From Dicaeum eximium (lineage: Eukaryota > Chordata > Aves > Passeriformes > Dicaeidae), in contig VWZP01002400.1 in NCBI GenBank assembly GCA_013396995.1, positions 2,542,001 to 2,606,000 on the forward strand: a stretch of DNA of 64,000 nucleotides, given 5' to 3'. The notes beneath the pieces were generated by a model. That model did not search any database, was not told where the DNA came from, and was given only the letters and a program-made list of their open reading frames with translations. The position numbers and the translations under genes are program-made. Positions 36,278 to 49,309 of the stretch are shown here, piece by piece; the first letter of the stretch is position 1; each line of letters opens with the position of its first letter.

Positions 36278-39200
36278 ACTGCAATTATTGAACTTTCATT
36301 ACTTCTGGAACATATTATTCATGCTTAACAAAACCAGTGACAGACTGCCCCTCTTCAGCCTTGTGTGATTTCATAAGCTTGATCATTTCATAAGTTGCAA
36401 GTAACTGATGTCCTGCAGTACATGTGATTATTCTATAAAAGTGAAAATTGGGCATAAATTGTTACTATTCAGGTATGAATTCCAGCCGAGGGGCCTAGTA
36501 AAGGATTTTCCAGTCATATTCAGTATCCAGTCATAGAGTCAGTATCACATCTTTCCACACTGTGGCTATGAAATGTCAGTGGCAGTTCTTTGGAGTCTGT
36601 GTGCAGTATTGACCATCAGGGGAACAATCCTTACATTTGTCTCACATGGTATATGAGTATGCCAAAGCAATGAAGTAAAAATACAGCATCTGAAACAGAG
36701 ACAAACTGTTGCACAGTGATACTGTTATCATTCATTTTGATGCGTAAACCAGTCATGTCCTACTTTCACATGGCTTTCTTTGTTTATTTAGAAAAATGCT
36801 CTTTTCAGTTTAAGTTACAGCTTTAGAAACAGGTGAAAACTCTTTCCTTTATGCTCAGCTAGTCAGTTTTCCAAACTATTTACTAAGGAGATATGAATTG
36901 TGGAGTAAAAAGGAATATCCATCTGTTTTCAGAAAAAAAATCCCGTACTCCCCTCCCCAGGAGAGAGCGAGTCCTAGATGCCCAACGTACTCCAGTGTGA
37001 CATCCTCCCAGGGCACAAAAGATGTCTTACTGTATTTCACTGCACATTAGAGGAGATTGTGACTGAGAGATCCAGGTGTTTACAGCAGGGATTTATGCAG
37101 CAGGGCTGGTATTAGGATGTCTTTGAAAGGGAGAGTGTACCTGGTCAGTAATGAACCCAGAACCTTATGCACATCCCTCCACAGCCTGAGCAGGCCCGTT
37201 CTGATCCTTGGAGACCAGATGCTGCTGACACGGGAACATGGGCAGGAGGTGAGGAACGTGGAGCTCTTGGCATTTTTGAAAAAAAGCTGTCAATGTGGTG
37301 CAGCTCCTAAGTGATATGAATGAACAGTGTTTTCATGTCTCTGCTTTCAGTGTATGTCCCACCCTTGTGTTTTTGGGTGGTTTTACTTGCTGTTTGTAGC
37401 ATCTGCCAGAGGATATTTTGTGCAGCTATGAAACTTAGTGTCCTGCCTTCCATAACCCTTTTTTAATTCCCTTAGCAGAATATTTAATAAAAACATTTGG
37501 CATAATTTTTACCTGATGCAGATTGTTTATAACACAGAAAATAAATTTACTGATGTAGCATTGTTAATTGTTTTCATGTAAATGTCTCTTGCCCTTTGCT
37601 TTGCCTGTGTCAAAGTAAACCATACATTGGGAATTGACTCATTATCTGTAAGACTCTGTATATTCTAATCCTTATTAATTTCTATTACTCATTGTTATTG
37701 AGACTGGAATGAAAAATTATTACATGCAGAGATCTAAATCTAGAACTGTAATTTTCTATGTAGTAATTAAAGGAGAAAAGACCATTAGAAAATTTCGTTG
37801 TTTTTTCTATGGTTACAAGCACTGCATTAGACTGGGTATTCTAATTCTAATTCATTACAAAATTAAAACAAAAAAAGGAAAGGAAAAGGTAATATTAAAA
37901 AGTCAAAAACAATGGAAACATGAGTTAACAAAATAAGCTTAAGGGGACCCTATTCCCCTATTCTTCTTTGACTGACATTTTTCTTGTGAGATAAAGATTT
38001 TTAGATATACAGATATGTGGACTTGATTTTTTTTTTTTAACTAAGACCAAAAATTTTTTATGTTAGTGTTTTCAGAATGAAAACAAGAAAATGTCAGATT
38101 TGTTACATCTAAATAAGTCTGGTAATAATCTTTATTTTGCGTGGATGAGTTATTTAATTGCAATACATTCTAAAAAAAGGGCTGTAAGCCCACATTAAAA
38201 TAGTGAATAAAGACGTAGGTTAAAATTATGTCTATTTCTATAAGTCTTTAAATAACACTGCAGGAAGCCAAACACCTTCTGTTGCTCTTGAGCTGAGATA
38301 TGTGGGTGCAGAGTAATGACAGAATATTTTAAAATAAGACATTAGTCTTTAGTTAACCTTAGTGAACCAGTTAATGAGTGAACACATGTTATCAAACCAA
38401 TTAAAAGCACAGGAAAATCTACATTGAGCTAAAGGAAAAAACCCTTACGGGACCTGTAAAAATGGTTTCTTTAAACTTTCTAAGCAGGGGCAAAAGGTCC
38501 CTGCTCAATCCTACACAGCTCAGGAATAGATTATGTTTTTCCCTTAGATTCTCAATTTCTGGTGACAAATTCTCATTTATAAACATAGCCATGGTGTAGT
38601 TCATAAGGTAATAACCCCAGGAAAATAATTTGAAGAATATGAATTATTTGTGGACTGTGGATAATCTAAAACTCTTGACAATTAACAACAAGAATGGTGT
38701 CCCTAAACCTTTTTATGACAATCCTACCATCAAATCTGAGTGGGGCTTTTTCCCAGAGTATGACTGTTTCTCCTGAACCAAAACACTTTCATGAGAGGTT
38801 TCAGTTGCTGTTAGGTTTCTGTCTTCAGAAAGAAGCCAGGGATGGATTGGTTTAGACATCTACCCTCAGTGTGTTCTTGAGAACACACAGCAAAGCTGGA
38901 TTAAATGATTAATAATTATACCAGCCTTAAAAATCCATAATGGCATTTTTATAATTATAATTACAATTATAATTATGATTATTAATATTACTTATGTTAT
39001 TTAGTTCAATTAGATCTGAGAGTACAAACAAATACGTGACCCATTTGACTCAGTAAAGTGTGATAGAATATTTACAGTAAATAGCTATACTTGCAATGGA
39101 ACCACATTAAGAAGTGATTTGCAGTTAAATCTCCATGTGAGAACCCAGTTAGGGACCAGCTCTTCCTTAAAAGCAGTAGCTCCCCAGGAAAGGGATTTAA

Positions 39201-41000
39201 ACTGGGAGAGGAGGAAAAGTGAGCTTTTGTGTTTAACTGGGCTTTCAAATAACCTTAGAAACCATTAGGTGTATGACAAAACTCTAAATTACTTCAGTAA
39301 AGCTGAGATTTAGCTTTTTGCTCTTAATCGCTTGTGTATCCTTGCCTGAGTTATTTTTCATTTTTCCAGGTTTGGTTTTGTTTTCTCACATGCCTTAATT
39401 GACTCTATACACTGATGTTGTGTTTTATCTTTTCTCACAGGTACCATTTCACTCTCATCCTTTTTTTCATGTATAGAGTAGCTGCTCTGAAAATATTTCT
39501 TTAGACTTCCAAGATAAGACCACAAGGTCCATACATAGGGTTTGACACTTAGGTCAATTATAAGAGACTAAAAACTGTAGGAATAAAAGGTATGAAATAA
39601 CATATATCACAGAATAATTCATAATTCATGGACTATTCACCAGTTTCTCATAGAGTAAAATATAGTAGGTTTTGAAGAGTTAAGGACAGAACACTTCTGA
39701 AAACTTCTGCTTCTTCTGGTGACTGCAGATCAGTTGCATTGCCTAAAATCAGGTGAATAATGTTAAATATTTTATAACTTCAATAACACGAAGAAACAGT
39801 AGACGACTTTCTTCTTTCAACACGTTTTTCTCTGGTGGCCCTTCTTTTTCAAACCATGTTTCATATGCAGGACACAAATGGCTTTTTGTACCCATGTTCA
39901 GGGGGCATGAGCACTTAGCCTGCTAAGAGGTGGTCATGATGAAAAATGCACCACCTGACATCTTCACAGCGTGGATCACACATGACCGGGGCGAGGCGCT
40001 CCCGTGCTGCTGCAGGTTTGCTCTTCTGTTTGTGTCCTGGAGAAAATGTGTTGACAATGTTGGCATGAACCAAATCCATGGCCCCACATTTCAGCCCCTT
40101 CTAGTCCTGGAGTTAAATTGGGTCAGAGACTGTGCTTCATCAATGAAAAACTGACGGAGGTTGCAAAATAAGAACTGTAGGAGTACTGACGTCACAGTGC
40201 TCTCAAGAGCTCCTTGTGGGCTGGGCCAGTTACATGCTATACTTGAAACAGCTCTACAAAAAGGCTAACATTTAAAGACTTTGAAGAATAAAGTTATTTA
40301 CTTTCTTTTGATCCTTTGCATTAAAGAGTTACTTTCTAAATATATCTGATGGAGGTGTTTCTCATAATTGGTGCATACAAAGCATAACGTGCCACTTACC
40401 CAGCAGGGTCACAGGGGTAATATCCTTGCCACAGCTGGTGCAAGTTCTGCACGATGAATACAACATTCTGATTCTTTAATGCCTCTTTTCACTTTGCTTT
40501 TTTTCTTTAGTGGTTATTTCTGGAATGAATGTGATTGCTGTTCTTTGAGTGCTGTCGGCATTCTGCTGGAAAATATACACATGTTCCCTCAGTAAGTGGT
40601 AGTTGGAAATGCATCTCTGTGTTCAGATACTTTTTTTTCTGTATTTTATATACATCTGTAATTTTTATCTTTGAAGTCTGATGAATGTTTCTCATTGCAG
40701 TTTGGGTGATACTGGAGATCAGAGTAACTCCGATATGAACAAGCTTTTAATTTGGCAGTGAAAGACTGTTGACAGTGAACAGAAGAATGACTTAATATTT
40801 TTTTTAATGAGACAGTTGTGATTAATTTAATCCTGAAGCTATAAAATTACCACTTATGAAAATACTAAAGGGATTTTCCCTCTATTTTTTCTTTACATGC
40901 AATACTCCTTACCCATCTACTAGATTTCAGCATATGTCTAGCTATCATGTCTTGAAAGTAAGATAAATTTTAGAAGTCAGTGCTCACCTTTACCAATGAT
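36278..41000. other. AT-rich unique DNA with small palindromes, no gene seen
   Basis: No gene is supported. Perfect small palindromes are GTGTGTTCT-TG-AGAACACAC at 38869-38888 and the AT-only palindrome at 38951-38976. A few CpG sites cluster near 39970-40000 without forming an island. Confidence 0.5.
38951..38976. repeat. AT-only perfect palindrome
   Basis: ATAATTATAATT, AC, AATTATAATTAT gives 12-bp perfect arms with a 2-base centre. It lies in an (AAT)n-like stretch continuing to about 38991. Such cruciform-prone sites often arise from simple-repeat drift. Confidence 0.8.
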
Positions 41001-44000
41001 TATTTCCCCTTACAGACATTTTAAGAACTCCTATGCAGTGTTGGGTTTTGTTTGTTTGTTTCTTTATGCAGCTGATGTTCCTACTCATGTATCAAATTTT
41101 ACTTATCCTAATTTTTTACTTCAATTTATTCAAACCCTCAGTTTGAAAAGGTAATTTGGAATTCTGACATATACTTGCAGTCCTCAACCTCAGGCCATCC
41201 TCAGCTCTGGAAAATACACACTCATTAGCTAAGTCATTAACAGTCTTAATGAAAATTCTGGATGGATCCAAACCCAGGAAGGTTTTTGCCTGGGAAGTCT
41301 CCTTTCCTTTTGGTAACAAATGATGAAAAAACTAGATTTGAGCTATGATTTTTCAGCCAGGTGTTGCATCTGGTTTTTTTTCTTTTCGTTTGGTCAGTGT
41401 GCTCGTCAAGTGCTGATGAGAATGTCAAGTGCTATGCTATCTTAGTTTTCTTAAAACCAGGATGTAGGAGGGTTTATTTCCCATCTGTAAACAGAGAAGA
41501 TCCTCTAGCCTGTTGGAAAAGAAAATTTGATGCTGACTTATCTATATAGTCTGCAGTGTTTCCTGTACTCCATCCAGATGGTCAGACAGAGGTGGATAAG
41601 TTATTGCAGAAATTTGGGGGAACTAAAGGTAACTGTTTGGCCTGTTATTTTTACTCTCTATCTTTCTTATTTTTTTTTGTTTTTAAACACAGATACTTTG
41701 TTGTCCCATCTCCCATCTTCTGACAATGTTGTGAGATAACCATAAAGAACTCAGAAATCACTTTGGCCATTGCTTTAAGTACCCTAGATAAAACTGAGAA
41801 CATTCCAATAACCTGGGAACAAGCTGCCTTTTAGACAGCTTTCTATACCATGCTTCAAATTTCACTTCAGGTGACTTTTTAGTAAATAATGTCCCAAAAA
41901 GCCACATTTGTTCATATTGTGAGTCTGCAATATTTCTTAGTGAATTTAGTGTTACAGCTACATTCTTATGAACATTAAAACAACCCATTAGAAGGAAGCA
42001 ATAAGAAGGAAGACATAAAGAGTTTTCACTCAGGAACTTAAGAGAAAAATAAACTAATAAGTCAGCACTGCATTTTCTATGGCTGAAGGGAATAATTTAA
42101 AATAAGCAAATTTATACTTTGCCTCTAGTTTCTTTATTGATTATTGGTTTTATTTGGTATTTAAACAGCGTCCTGCTCTTTATAAGGTTTGTCTGGCCAT
42201 TAATGCTTATCTCTTGACATCTGCAGGAGACTTGAATGGAAAATATCATTGATGCAACTGTTTCCTCAAGGTGTAAAATCTAGACAAGAGAGAAAATGAT
42301 TAGTCACAGTGGCAGAGTAAACATTTGGGAATCACTTTTTTTCTGTGCATATCATTAAAAAAATCAATAAGATGAATATATGGAATCAATAGTATTTACT
42401 ATAGAAGAACAAGGGAAAATAGAGCAGCCACAGTTTGCATTGCTAAGATTTTGCTCTGATCAGATCCTCTTGTGGGATGAAACTTTGAGGGGCTGTAATA
42501 AAGATCACCTTTGCAGTGTTTGTTCTCTTCATAGCACTTCATGGAGAATGACAGTCAGATGGCTTAGGTCTAAAATCCTAAATTTACCCTCTCAAATTGT
42601 ATTCAGAAAGTGAAATTATCCCATGAATTCTTTTCTAGCCTGGCTTTTGCATCTCCAAACTGTGTTTATTGTACTTTGGATGATTTTGAGAATATAATTT
42701 TCCTGTTCAGCGTTGTGTGTGACTTATTGATAAACATGAAAAAATGTATTAACAAAATCTATTAACTCTTCATCTTCTGCTGTTTATGGAAGATTATAAT
42801 TCTAATTAATTATAATAGGTGTCTTTCAGGCATGGAGCTGTGGGCACTGGTTTCCTTTTTCCTCACAGTTTTCTTTAAAAAATGCTAACTCTTTTGTGGT
42901 TCTGGATCAGCAATAGTACAGCAGTGCTGTACAGTTGAGGAACAATTTATGGTCCAAGTATATGGAAATAAATATCTACATGATCTTTAGGAAATAAAAT
43001 TATATTTGTGAAGCCATCAGTGATAGCAGAAACCAATAAGGAATGACTGCTTTACAAACTTACACAGCCAGCAAACCTCCTTGAAATCACAAAAAAGCCT
43101 TGTAAAAGTGTCACAGGTACAGACCAAATTCTAATACCATCATAAATGAAATGTAAAACTTTAAAAGTCTAGATTTCTTTTTTGTCTCTAATGAGAGCTC
43201 ATCTCATTAAAAATTAACACCTTTTTATTATACCTAATTTACTTATAAATCTTATTGCCAACCATTATCAACTCTCACAGACATCTCAATCAACCCTATG
43301 ATTAAATCTGTTTTATTCAAGCTATTCTTTTTCCACTGATTTTAATTCCATCTTAATGACTTTCCTTTTTTTCTTTTAAAATTCATTCAACTTTGGAGAC
43401 TTTCTCATTGTTTCCTGTGTCACTATTTTCATAGCTTGGAACTTGACTATTTCTGTAGCTTCCAGCTGAGTCTTTTTATTACAGGTATGCTCAGTTTGTT
43501 GAGGAAAAAACCAAAATCTCCTAGCTGTATAAACACTTCAACATCCATGAATGTGTTTTAGTAAAAGGCTTTTTACTTACCTCTTCAAGAATTTAGACAC
43601 TAATAATTAAAATTGTGTTTTACACTTCACTTCAATGTTTTTGCTAAGTGTAAGGGGGGTTTGGTTGTGACTGAGTAGCCTGTGAGTGCCAGCCCTGTCC
43701 TGTGACAAGGTTAAACATGATAATCCTGACCAGGTGAAATGGCCAGAGGCAGGCAGGAGAATCAATCTATTTCCTCATGTTTTGGTGTGTCAGAAAATTA
43801 TTATCAGTGCATGCTAGAATGTCTCCTGTAGAATCTGAAAATGAAGTTATTTTTCCTGATTATCTCCTGCTCTCTGACACATCACATCCACTAAGAACTT
43901 AAACTATATAAGGAATAAGAAGACAGAGGTTTTTAATATACGTTAAGACATCTTGGAAGTAGAATTCACACCATTGCAGTGGTATAAAACATGACATCTC

Positions 44001-46204
44001 AGTGTATTTGAGTGCACTTCTTCCTGTTGAATCTGCATTTCTTCCAGTTCAATGTGGAATTAATCCCACTGATTGTACTCACAGGAATGTGGAGCACTCT
44101 TGCAGCTGGCAAGACAAAATCTCAGTAAAAGGAAACATCTTGAGTGTTTTCATAGATGTGTGTTCAAAGAACTGAATGCCTGTTGGTCCACTAAGAGCTA
44201 CAACAAAAATAAAGCATAATGAGGATGGTATTTTTGAAAGGGTTAAGGAAACCAGAGAAAAATGTGTTGCTCTTAATTCACTTCAACAAGCATATGCCTA
44301 AGATTTTTTCTAAATTTGCCATAGGTTGGTTTAATTTTAGAATTGCTTTAGGTAAGTATTTTAAGAATAAGCAGGCATTTAACACAATTGTTTAAGCCTT
44401 GTCCAGGACACCTGAAATTTGAAACACACCCTTACTCCTGTCACTCATGACAAATGGTAGAGTTCTTGTTTGCCTAATTGTGTCCTGTTTTTGTTTGTAC
44501 AGCAGAGAACGGGCTATAGAGATCTGTTTTAAGGGGAAATATTCTGTCATTCCCTCACTGCTCACATGGCATGATATTGTTGTTTGTGCTCTGTTGTTGT
44601 TAGTCTGCCAGCTTGGATGTGATAATAATCATAACACAAGATTTCAGCAAAAAAGCCTACAAACCTTGAAGTCCCCATTGCATGTTATTTGGAGAAGCAG
44701 TTTTCATATTTGTGTCTCAGCTTGCATGAGCAATATCACATTACTCGAAATTGTGTTTTCCTACAATGACTCCCACAGGTAAGGACTTTCTGCAACATCA
44801 AGATTATTTTGTTCAATTTGGCACAGGTAGGTTTTGCTGCAGGAGCTTGTCAAACATGAAATAATGTCAGGTTTCTGGTTTTGAATCCAAATTTTTCCTC
44901 AATTCTGACTCTCCAGATCCTGATATACTGCTTCTGACCTTTCCAGGCAGAGGATGGCTGGGACCTGAGCATATGGATCCCCTGTTTGAATAAAAGTAAG
45001 ATATCTTTGCTACTTATGTGACAAGAAAGGATATGCATCCATTACCATTTTTACTTAGAAGTGGATTAAAATTCAAATGCTTTGAATTTAACAAACATCC
45101 CTGCTTAAAATACTTATCATTTGTTGACCTGTGGGTCATTACTGTCTAGACTGCTTCAGGTTGCTGCTGCTATTTGATTTATAGAGCTTTTTAAAAGTTT
45201 CCTCTCTCTTTTTTACAGATAAAGAAATTTTGTTATTTGTTAATAGGAAGTGGAGATGTTAGTTTTACCCCTCTGCTTTTAGGCAGATTATTTCTACTTA
45301 ATCATTCCGTTTCTTTTTGACCAAGTCCTTAATTCAAGTATGGCTCGAGGAAAATATCCTGACAGATCTCTTGAGAATTATTTTCTACTAATGAAGATAA
45401 ATAAAATAAAATAAAAGGTAAATAGAACTTCCATCATTTTGTTTTCTGGGGGAGTAATCTCTTTTGCAGTGCATTTTGGAGGATGCATTTAGGGACTGGA
45501 GACAACACCAGAAGTTCAAAAGTTAGACGAGCTCAGTTACAAACCAGAGAAGCATTTTAGAAATGTTTTTTAGTTTTCTAATAAAACATACAATGCTATA
45601 TTTGCCCACCACATTCTTCTGAGATTGTATATTAAAATATGTTTAAAATGTTGCTCAAATACAGAGAGAGATTTTGGAAGCAAAATGAATAGTTATGATT
45701 TAACCATCTTATCCTGAGGCAATTGTGTGATTTTTGATTTCCTAATGGCATATTGTATGTCTAGCAGTTGCAGAAAAGAAAAATGAAAACTCAGTTTTGT
45801 TCAGAATAAAGTGATGACAGTGATAAGTAAGTTCTAATCATATAATTGGCATTTATTCAGAAATATAATTCTCTTGAGATGGCTTGATTGCATTCATTAT
45901 CCCCAGTTAGAGACAACTTAATGTTTTTATCAGCCTGATTCAAAACGCTAAATTGGAGTACAGATGTCAGAATTTTCTCCTTAATCAGCCTGCTGGGTTT
46001 TGTGGGGTTTTCTGGTTTTTTGCATTTTGTTTGGGGTTTTTTTTATGTTTTAAACATTTCTGAACTTAATTTCTGTCTTGAAGCTTGTTTTGAAAACCTG
46101 TGTGTCAGCAAAACTATATAAACCTATTTATAGAATTAAAATAAACTGATCTGAAACTAGTTTATTTAAATCACTGTCATCCTCAAATCATTTCTGCTGT
46201 GCGT
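41001..46204. other. AT-rich unique DNA, no gene seen
   Basis: No gene is supported. A 111-codon plus-strand frame (44447-44782) has no recognisable domain. A 9-bp inverted repeat, ATTATAATT and AATTATAAT, lies at 42793-42816. A short (AAAAT)n run lies near 45398-45416. A T/G-rich tract lies at about 45993-46048. Confidence 0.5.
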
Positions 46205-46275
46205 GCCCTGGGATAGTGCCTATCTCTGGATACAGCACTTCAGGAATTGGCTAATGACCTCTCAGGCCTTTCTAA
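46205..46275 (+). mobile_element. Possible very old CR1 3' remnant
   Basis: CTGGGATAGTGCCTATCTCT, then GGAATTGGCTAATGACCTCT and CAGGCCTTTCTAACAACC, resemble the sense CR1 end (GGGATGGTTTAGGTAT, GGTTGGACTAGATGACCTCT, GAGGTCCCTTCCAACC). The match is short and diverged and has no tail. It may be chance. Confidence 0.35.
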
Positions 46276-47799
46276 CAACCTCACTGGAAGGATTGTAAAT
46301 TAAAGGCTAGTAGGGAACAGAAGAGTGGCAGTAAATACCTCTCAGTGGCCATGCAAAGGGCAGTGAAAATTAACCTTCTACTATGGACTGGGAAAAGCTG
46401 CCCAATACATTTGGTATTCTTCCAGCCAGAGCATCTCTATAATGCCAGTTAAATTTCTGTTTACCCTTTGAACTTTGAAATAAATAATCATTTACCCTTT
46501 GAGACATCCTTGACAAACACCATCTACTTTATAACACTGCAGAATGACATTTATCAGGCAGTTATGGATGGTTAGCTGTGCTTCTTTTGACTGGAAAAGG
46601 AATGCAATGGTGTGGTTCCTCTCTGGTCATGCTAGGGTTTTGAAACCTCCCAGAATTGTTTTGGAGAAAGCAATAATGCACTCATAAAAAACATACTGGG
46701 GGACCTCAGATAAACCATGATCTCGGTGAACCCAAGCTTAATCCAGTCATCGGAAAGTTATGGGAATCCTTTATTCCTTACTGAATATGAGTTGCTAGTA
46801 TAGCTAAACAACATCAAAATACATACAAGGTACCTTTAAGGTTCAGTTCTTAACCAGAAGATATCCCCAGCATTATTATCTCACTCCTCTGCTGACTATT
46901 TCCTTCCCTGCTTATAATGGAAAAATCTAGAAGTGATTCAATTTTTTCTGATGCTTATATTTGTTGAACTGAGGTAGAATTAAGCAGAAAAGGTGGTGTA
47001 ACTTTTGGAGAGGGTGCTTTTTCTGCATCTCATTGCATGTTTGCATGAGCTTCTCTGTGGCAGAGATTACTCTCTGTTACTGACTCATGTTAGTGACTTA
47101 CTGTTGCTCTGTGCTGGCAATATTGCATAGTGGAAAGATTTTCACTGAGGTTCTGCAGAAAAGGAAAACAGGGATCACAAATCACATAATTTAAGAAGAA
47201 CTGTCCCTAAGTGAGCTACATGTAGGGTGGCAGTTTTATGTCTTCTTAAGGTGTCAGAACTGGAAACATTATTTGAGATATTTCAGTATCCCAATCTGCT
47301 GTTCTTTGTGTTGACATTCACGAGTGAGACAGCAGTATTCTTTTCTAAGGAACCTGTTAGGTAACTTGGTTGCATTAGCCATATTGAAGTATTTTGACAA
47401 TATATTCCTTGAGGAGTCCTAGATTCCTTAGGTAGAGAGTCTTAAAATTCACCCAGTGTGCCAGTGATACATTCCTTTCAGCATTTCTGTAAAGAGCATT
47501 TGAACTTAGACAAGTTTTGAACGTTTGAAAATGTCTGAGTATTTACAAGACCAGGAAGAATATTCAAATTTAAAAATTGATTACCATGAATATTTTTTGC
47601 ATTGGGCATGTTCCAACACTAAGCAGGACAGTCCTTGCCATTAGATCTCCTGCTTGTTGAGGACTGTGTGCAGTCTGAGTTCCAAATCAGTGAACACAGG
47701 GATTTGTTTTCCTTGGTATTACGTGGTGTTGATGCCAGCTTTTGGAAATCAGAGGAAGAACTTGTACTGATGCACAGCTGAGGAGTCAGGGCATGATGT
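46276..47799. other. AT-rich unique DNA, no gene seen
   Basis: No gene, RNA gene or recognisable repeat is seen in this stretch. Confidence 0.5.
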
Positions 47800-47895
47800 C
47801 TGGGAGAAGGAGAGCTTCTGGGAGGGATTGGGATTGCATTAGGGTGGTGGGGAGACAGAGCAGGACTGGGAATGGGGAGGGGAGGTGAAGAAGAA
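47800..47895 (+). repeat. G/A-rich tract with many G3-G4 runs
   Basis: Runs of three or four G occur at 47820-47822, 47824-47826, 47830-47832, 47842-47844, 47849-47852, 47868-47870, 47874-47877 and 47879-47882. The loops include one of 9 bases and one of 15, so the standard quadruplex pattern is not strictly met. A long-loop quadruplex is possible. Confidence 0.6.
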
Positions 47896-49290
47896 AGGAA
47901 GACCGGGAGTCAGCCACTGGGATCACATATATCTAATTTCTGATAGTTTAACACTGTAACCTTAATAATCATCTTTTAATTACAGATCAATGTAATGTGG
48001 GCCAATATGTATATGGCAGTAATATTGCAAAACAAATGAACTGGTAAATGTAACATTGTTCTCTTGAAAGACAATTTATGTATCTAGTGATTCTCTTCTA
48101 GAATCTGTGTCTGGAGATAAACCCCAAGGGCTTAACATATTAATTAATTTTAACTATTTGACTCCATATTTAATTAGAGAGTAACCTGGTACGTGTCTCC
48201 TATCCATGCCTGAGCTTGGGTATTATTCTTGATTAAGGTCTGTCATTTAGAAATCATTCCTGTGTGTAAAGTTGCTATGTTAGAGCCGTGGGTGTTTTGA
48301 GACTTGGTGTATCCAGAGCTATCCAGATATGTCTCAGTATACACCACTTAATTGTACCTTCTTTTCAGGGGTGTTTCTGAGAAAATCAGAAGAGTTTTGA
48401 CTGCTGACAATCAAGGAGCTGCAGTATCAGGGTAAAGTTACTTTCCAGGCTTGCTTGTGGAGATACCGTGGTGAAATCGCTGGGTGAAATCATGGCTGTA
48501 TTGGGGTCAATAAGAATTTTAGTAGGACTTGGATTTCACTTGAAACCCTCTGGGCCAGGACTTGTGAGCTTTTCTGCAGAGGACATAAATAAGCAAGAGG
48601 GTTTTGCCTTTTGAGAGGAGCTGGGAAAAAGACAAACATACAGAGGCTGAGCCCAGTCATCTGTTACCATCTGCCATAAGCCTGCACACTGCTATGTTTT
48701 GAAATACATTTAGATTCCATGAATTTTAATATCCCATGAAACACTTTGTGTATAGAGATTTTGGAGCTGGATTCTTGTATGATAAACTTGTCTTTGCTAG
48801 AACTTCCCATATGAAACTTGATAATATTTGTGCTACAGATTTATTTCTGTACAACAAATGTAAAATAATGGTAATCTGTCAGAAGTGTTATAGCCTTAAA
48901 CTAATTGAGATAAAATGCAGTGCACAAAAGAAGCCAGGAGATAACACACAGGAGATATTGTCAGACTCCTCTCTAGTAAAGAACTTAATTGTGGACTTAA
49001 ATGCAACTAAATTACATTAGTGCATCCAAAATATTAGGGAGTTTTTAAATTCCTATGGTACTTCTTCTAAGTTCTTTGCTTCTTCTTCTAAGTGAGATTA
49101 TTTTAGATTATATACCCAAATAAACAACCAGTAACCTGGTAGACATGAGTACCCAATGTACATAATGCTTTTGCCAGTTAGAGTGCTTTTTTTCTGTCTT
49201 TATTTTATTAAAAGAGCCGCTGATATGTTTCTGTTCAGGTTGCTATTTCCTGTACATTATGTGTTTCTTTTGGAGTTTGGTGTCTCTCTC
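47896..49290. other. AT-rich unique DNA, no gene seen
   Basis: No gene is supported. A 94-codon frame (48736-49020, plus) has no recognisable domain. Confidence 0.5.
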
Positions 49291-49309
49291 TTTTTTTTTT
49301 TTTTTTTTT
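49291..49309 (+). repeat. T19 homopolymer preceded by a short (CT)n
   Basis: A TCTCTCTC stretch runs into 19 consecutive T. No retroposed sequence was recognised next to it. Confidence 0.85.

Noticed and set aside
38869..38888. GTGTGTTCT-TG-AGAACACAC palindrome as a steroid hormone receptor site
   Set aside because: The half-sites are in the wrong order and spacing; the classical element is AGAACA-N3-TGTTCT.
41160..41320. Possible antisense CR1 reverse transcriptase fragment (frame containing an F-I-x-x-V-N-D-L-like string)
   Set aside because: Similarity is confined to a few residues, and neighbouring CR1 landmarks are missing.
44447..44782. 111-codon plus-strand frame with hydrophobic stretches
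   Set aside because: It resembles no family I know, and its hydrophobicity follows from T-rich codons.
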